From assembly GCF_003336245.1 (NCBI RefSeq), contig NZ_QPHM01000001.1, positions 186,001 through 250,000 on the forward strand: 64,000 nucleotides of DNA, in the 5' to 3' direction. The notes under the pieces were generated by a model that was not told the origin of the DNA, made no database searches, and saw only the letters and a list, made by a program, of their open reading frames with translations. This DNA comes from Haloplanus salinus. Its GTDB lineage: Archaea; Halobacteriota; Halobacteria; Halobacteriales; Haloferacaceae. A program made the position numbers and the translations under genes. Every line of letters begins with the position of its first letter. The stretch's first letter is position 1. Of the stretch, positions 62,056 through 64,000 are shown in pieces.

Positions 62056-62898
62056 CTACAGGTCGAGCCGATCCCCGATTTCGACGGTATCCAGTCGCAC
62101 CGGGTAGTCGAAGCTCCGCGCGTGGTGATGTAGGACGGTCGGATCGGCGGTCAACCCCTTCCACATGTCCCAGTGACTCGGAACCAGACGATCCAGTTCG
62201 AGCGCGTTGGCCGCGCGGATCACCCCGTTCTCGTCGGCGTACCACTGCGTCCGTTCGGGGTCCCGCGTGTCCTTGTCGGGGAGCATCCCAGCCGATCCGA
62301 ACGCGAGGACGCCGAGGTCGATGTCGAACCGATCGGCGAGGGCGGAAAAGGAGTCGGCGGGACGGGTGTCGCCGCCGTGGAAGACGGTTCCGGCGTCGTG
62401 TTCGATCACGTAGCCCACCGGGTGGTCGGCGTCGGGGTCGTTCACGGCGACGACGGTGATCGTGAACTCGCCCACCTCGAAGGTCTCGTCCTCGGTGACC
62501 GTGACGAGTTGCTCGGCGGCGACGCTCCAGTCGTCGAGCCAGCCCCGTCGGTCGACGACGGCCATACTGGCGTCGGGGGCGTAGTAGTCGGCGCCGGTCG
62601 ACGCGAGGATCGGCGCCTGCGTCGGCCCGTGGACGTGATCCGAGTGTTCGTGCGTCGCGAGGACCGCGTCCGCCTCGGACACGTCCGTGGGGTCGAATGG
62701 CACGGGGATCATCCGTACCGTCCGCGGCGGGTCGCCGAGGCCACAGTAGGGGTCGATGAAGAGGGTCGTCCCCCCGCCGCCTTTCAACACGAAGCCGTTA
62801 CAGCCCAGATACCAGAGCGCAACGCCGTCGGGGTCGGCGTCGGCGACGGTCGTCAGGAGCCAGTCCCCCCAGTCGCTCTCGCCGAGTTCGTGTGCCAT
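62056..62898 (-). CDS. UlaG-like metallo-beta-lactamase fold hydrolase
   Basis: The 280-residue protein has the metal-binding HxHxDH motif in ATHEHSDHVHGPTQAPIL, a downstream histidine in VFHGGDTRPADSF and a late PSHWDMWKGLTADP. An unusual N-terminal segment carries YLGCNGFVLKGGGGTTLFID. The fold matches UlaG-type lactonases, but the true substrate is unknown. It is encoded alone. Confidence 0.85.
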   Translation of the reverse strand: MAHELGESDWGDWLLTTVADADPDGVALWYLGCNGFVLKGGGGTTLFIDPYCGLGDPPRTVRMIPVPFDPTDVSEADAVLATHEHSDHVHGPTQAPILASTGADYYAPDASMAVVDRRGWLDDWSVAAEQLVTVTEDETFEVGEFTITVVAVNDPDADHPVGYVIEHDAGTVFHGGDTRPADSFSALADRFDIDLGVLAFGSAGMLPDKDTRDPERTQWYADENGVIRAANALELDRLVPSHWDMWKGLTADPTVLHHHARSFDYPVRLDTVEIGDRLDL

Positions 62899-62999
62899 AT
62901 GATCCCGTGTGACCGGTCGGGTGCTAAGGGTTGCGCTCCGGCCGCCCGGAGTGTGTGTCGTCGGTCGTTCCCGTAGCCGGGCGACCCACCGCTACCCAG

Positions 63000-64000
63000 T
63001 TACTGGGGATCCGATCGCTCGACGGTCACGTCGAAGCGTGCGCCGCCCGTGGCGGATTCCTCGACCGCGATCTCCCAGCCGTGTGCCCGCACGATCCGTT
63101 CGACGACCGCCAGTCCGATGCCGGTGCCGTCGGCGGTCGAGGAGTGTCCGTACTCGAAGATGCGGTCCCGCCTGTCCGGCGGAATCCCGGGACCGTCGTC
63201 GGCGACGTAGAACCCGGTCGCCGCGTCGAGGGGGCCGACCCGGACGGTGACGACTGGATCGGACTCGGCGTCAGTGCGTTCGCGACGTTCGTCCGTGGAG
63301 CCGTGTTCCACGCTGTCGTCGGCGTCGGGCCGACTGCAAGTGGAGCCGTGTTCCACGCTGTCGTCGGCGTCGGGCCGACTGCAAGTGGAGCCGTGTTCCA
63401 CGCTGTCGTCGGCGTCGGGCCGACTGCAAGTGGAGCCGTGTTCCACGCTGTCGTCGGCGTCGGGCCGACTGCAAGTGGAGCCGTGCTCCACGCTGTTCCG
63501 AAACAGGTTCTCGAAGAGTTCCTGCAGTCGACCGCGGTCCGCCCGAACGGTGCCGAGGGCGTCGGAACGGCACAGTCGTGCCGCGTCGGTGTCGACGCTC
63601 CGCCACGCGTCGTCGGCGCAGGCGGCGACGTCGACCGGCGATACCTCCCCGATGGCGTCACCCCGGCGAGCAAGCTGGAGGATGTCGGTGATGATCGCCT
63701 CCATCCGGTCGAGAGCGGATCCGAGGGGCGCGACGTGTTCGTCCGGCGCCCCCTCGGCGTCCGCGAGCAGTTCGAGCCGCCCGGCGGCGATGGTCAGCGG
63801 GTTCCGCAGGTCGTGGGCGACGACGCTCGCGAACTCCTCGAGTCGGTCACGTTCGTTCCGAAGCTCCGCCTCCGCCTCGGCGCGGTCGACGGCCGTCTCG
63901 ACGTGCGAGGCGAAGAGGGCGACCGTCTCGCGGTCGTCCTCGTCGAACGCGCCCGCGTCCGTCGACAGCAGTTGCACGACGCCGTGCCCCCCGATCGGGA
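63000..64000 (-). CDS. Sensor histidine kinase, 3' part, with expanded ATPase domain
   Basis: The visible C-terminal 333 residues start inside a GAF domain (PIGGHGVVQLLSTDAGAFDE at the edge). They continue with HisKA (phospho-histidine in VVAHDLRNPLTIAAG) and HATPase_c. The N-box is ELFENLFRNSVEHGS. It is followed by four extra copies of a 15-residue unit (TCSRPDADDSVEHGS) before the next strand (VTVRVGPLDAATGFYV). G1 is ADDGPGIP and G2 GTGIGLAVVERI. The N-terminal sensor lies outside the window. Confidence 0.92.
   Translation of the reverse strand, partial: PIGGHGVVQLLSTDAGAFDEDDRETVALFASHVETAVDRAEAEAELRNERDRLEEFASVVAHDLRNPLTIAAGRLELLADAEGAPDEHVAPLGSALDRMEAIITDILQLARRGDAIGEVSPVDVAACADDAWRSVDTDAARLCRSDALGTVRADRGRLQELFENLFRNSVEHGSTCSRPDADDSVEHGSTCSRPDADDSVEHGSTCSRPDADDSVEHGSTCSRPDADDSVEHGSTDERRERTDAESDPVVTVRVGPLDAATGFYVADDGPGIPPDRRDRIFEYGHSSTADGTGIGLAVVERIVRAHGWEIAVEESATGGARFDVTVERSDPQ
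63295..63494 (-). repeat. 45-bp tandem repeat in a histidine kinase N-box
   Basis: Four essentially exact 45-bp units start at 63295, 63340, 63385 and 63430, and a diverged partial copy ends near 63494. Each unit contains the inverted repeat GTGGA...TCCAC. It re-encodes the end of the N-box (SVEHGS) plus a spacer. The array is in frame, so the kinase gains 60 residues. Exact identity points to recent expansion. Confidence 0.95.

Noticed and set aside
60069-62459. A 796-codon plus-strand frame across three minus-strand genes
   Set aside because: It runs antisense across three credible genes and consists of Val/Arg/Asp-rich sequence typical of antisense frames.

Overview
This window is chromosomal DNA of a haloarchaeon (class Halobacteria). 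GC content is very high, the predicted proteins are acidic, and the gene content is diagnostic: HalOD1 and HalX domains, a Tat-exported halocyanin, TFB, TrmB regulators, archaellins, and the CheF proteins that link chemotaxis to the archaellum. The genus cannot be fixed from the sequence alone.

Layout. 1-6 kb holds two secreted proteins on the minus strand: a 1201-residue thrombospondin-type-3 repeat protein with a toxin-like C-terminus, and a SipW-type/FG-GAP propeller protein. 6-14 kb is housekeeping: YchF GTPase, bactofilin-like protein, DUF5800, a GT2 glycosyltransferase, an RNase H-like nuclease, two membrane proteins and a PAS histidine kinase. 14-25 kb is a patchy accessory stretch with a broken gene carrying an IS200/IS605-like scar, two ruined TrmB regulators, hairpin-rich non-coding DNA, DUF6498, SRAP, a DUF5805/tyrosine-recombinase pair, a cupin, a ThiR-like regulator and a HalOD1 protein. 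25-27 kb has a halocyanin, a universal stress protein and a HalX response regulator.

27-50 kb is the motility island. It holds cheW, cheB-cheA-cheR-HEAT-cheF1, then (minus strand) a zinc-finger/KaiC-like protein, cheF2, arlJ-I-H-G-F-CE, cheD-cheC-cheY, a conserved haloarchaeal protein, two archaellins, a DUF7521 protein, a small winged-helix regulator, two single-domain KaiC-like ATPases and a second cheW. Transducers and the prepilin peptidase are not in the window. Signals pass from CheA/CheW to CheY, CheB/R/C/D adapt the transducers, and CheF1/CheF2 connect CheY to the Arl motor.

The most interesting signal is in the promoters of this island. A palindrome of the form TATCA-N4-TGATA recurs upstream of almost every transcription unit (cheB/cheW, arlCE, cheY, both archaellins, DUF7521, the second KaiC-like gene, cheW2). 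It is centred 23-25 bp upstream of the presumed TATA box each time. One further copy sits on the predicted transcription start of the small winged-helix gene. This looks like a dedicated motility/chemotaxis regulon with a common activator-type element and feedback on a regulator encoded inside the island.

50-64 kb carries an RND/MMPL exporter with a COG1361 surface protein and a divergent TetR gene with a palindromic operator, HalOD1, ketopantoate reductase and PanB (coenzyme A precursors), an intact TrmB, TFB, two uncharacterised proteins, a UlaG-like metallo-hydrolase, and the 3' part of a histidine kinase whose ATPase domain is expanded by a 45-bp tandem repeat.
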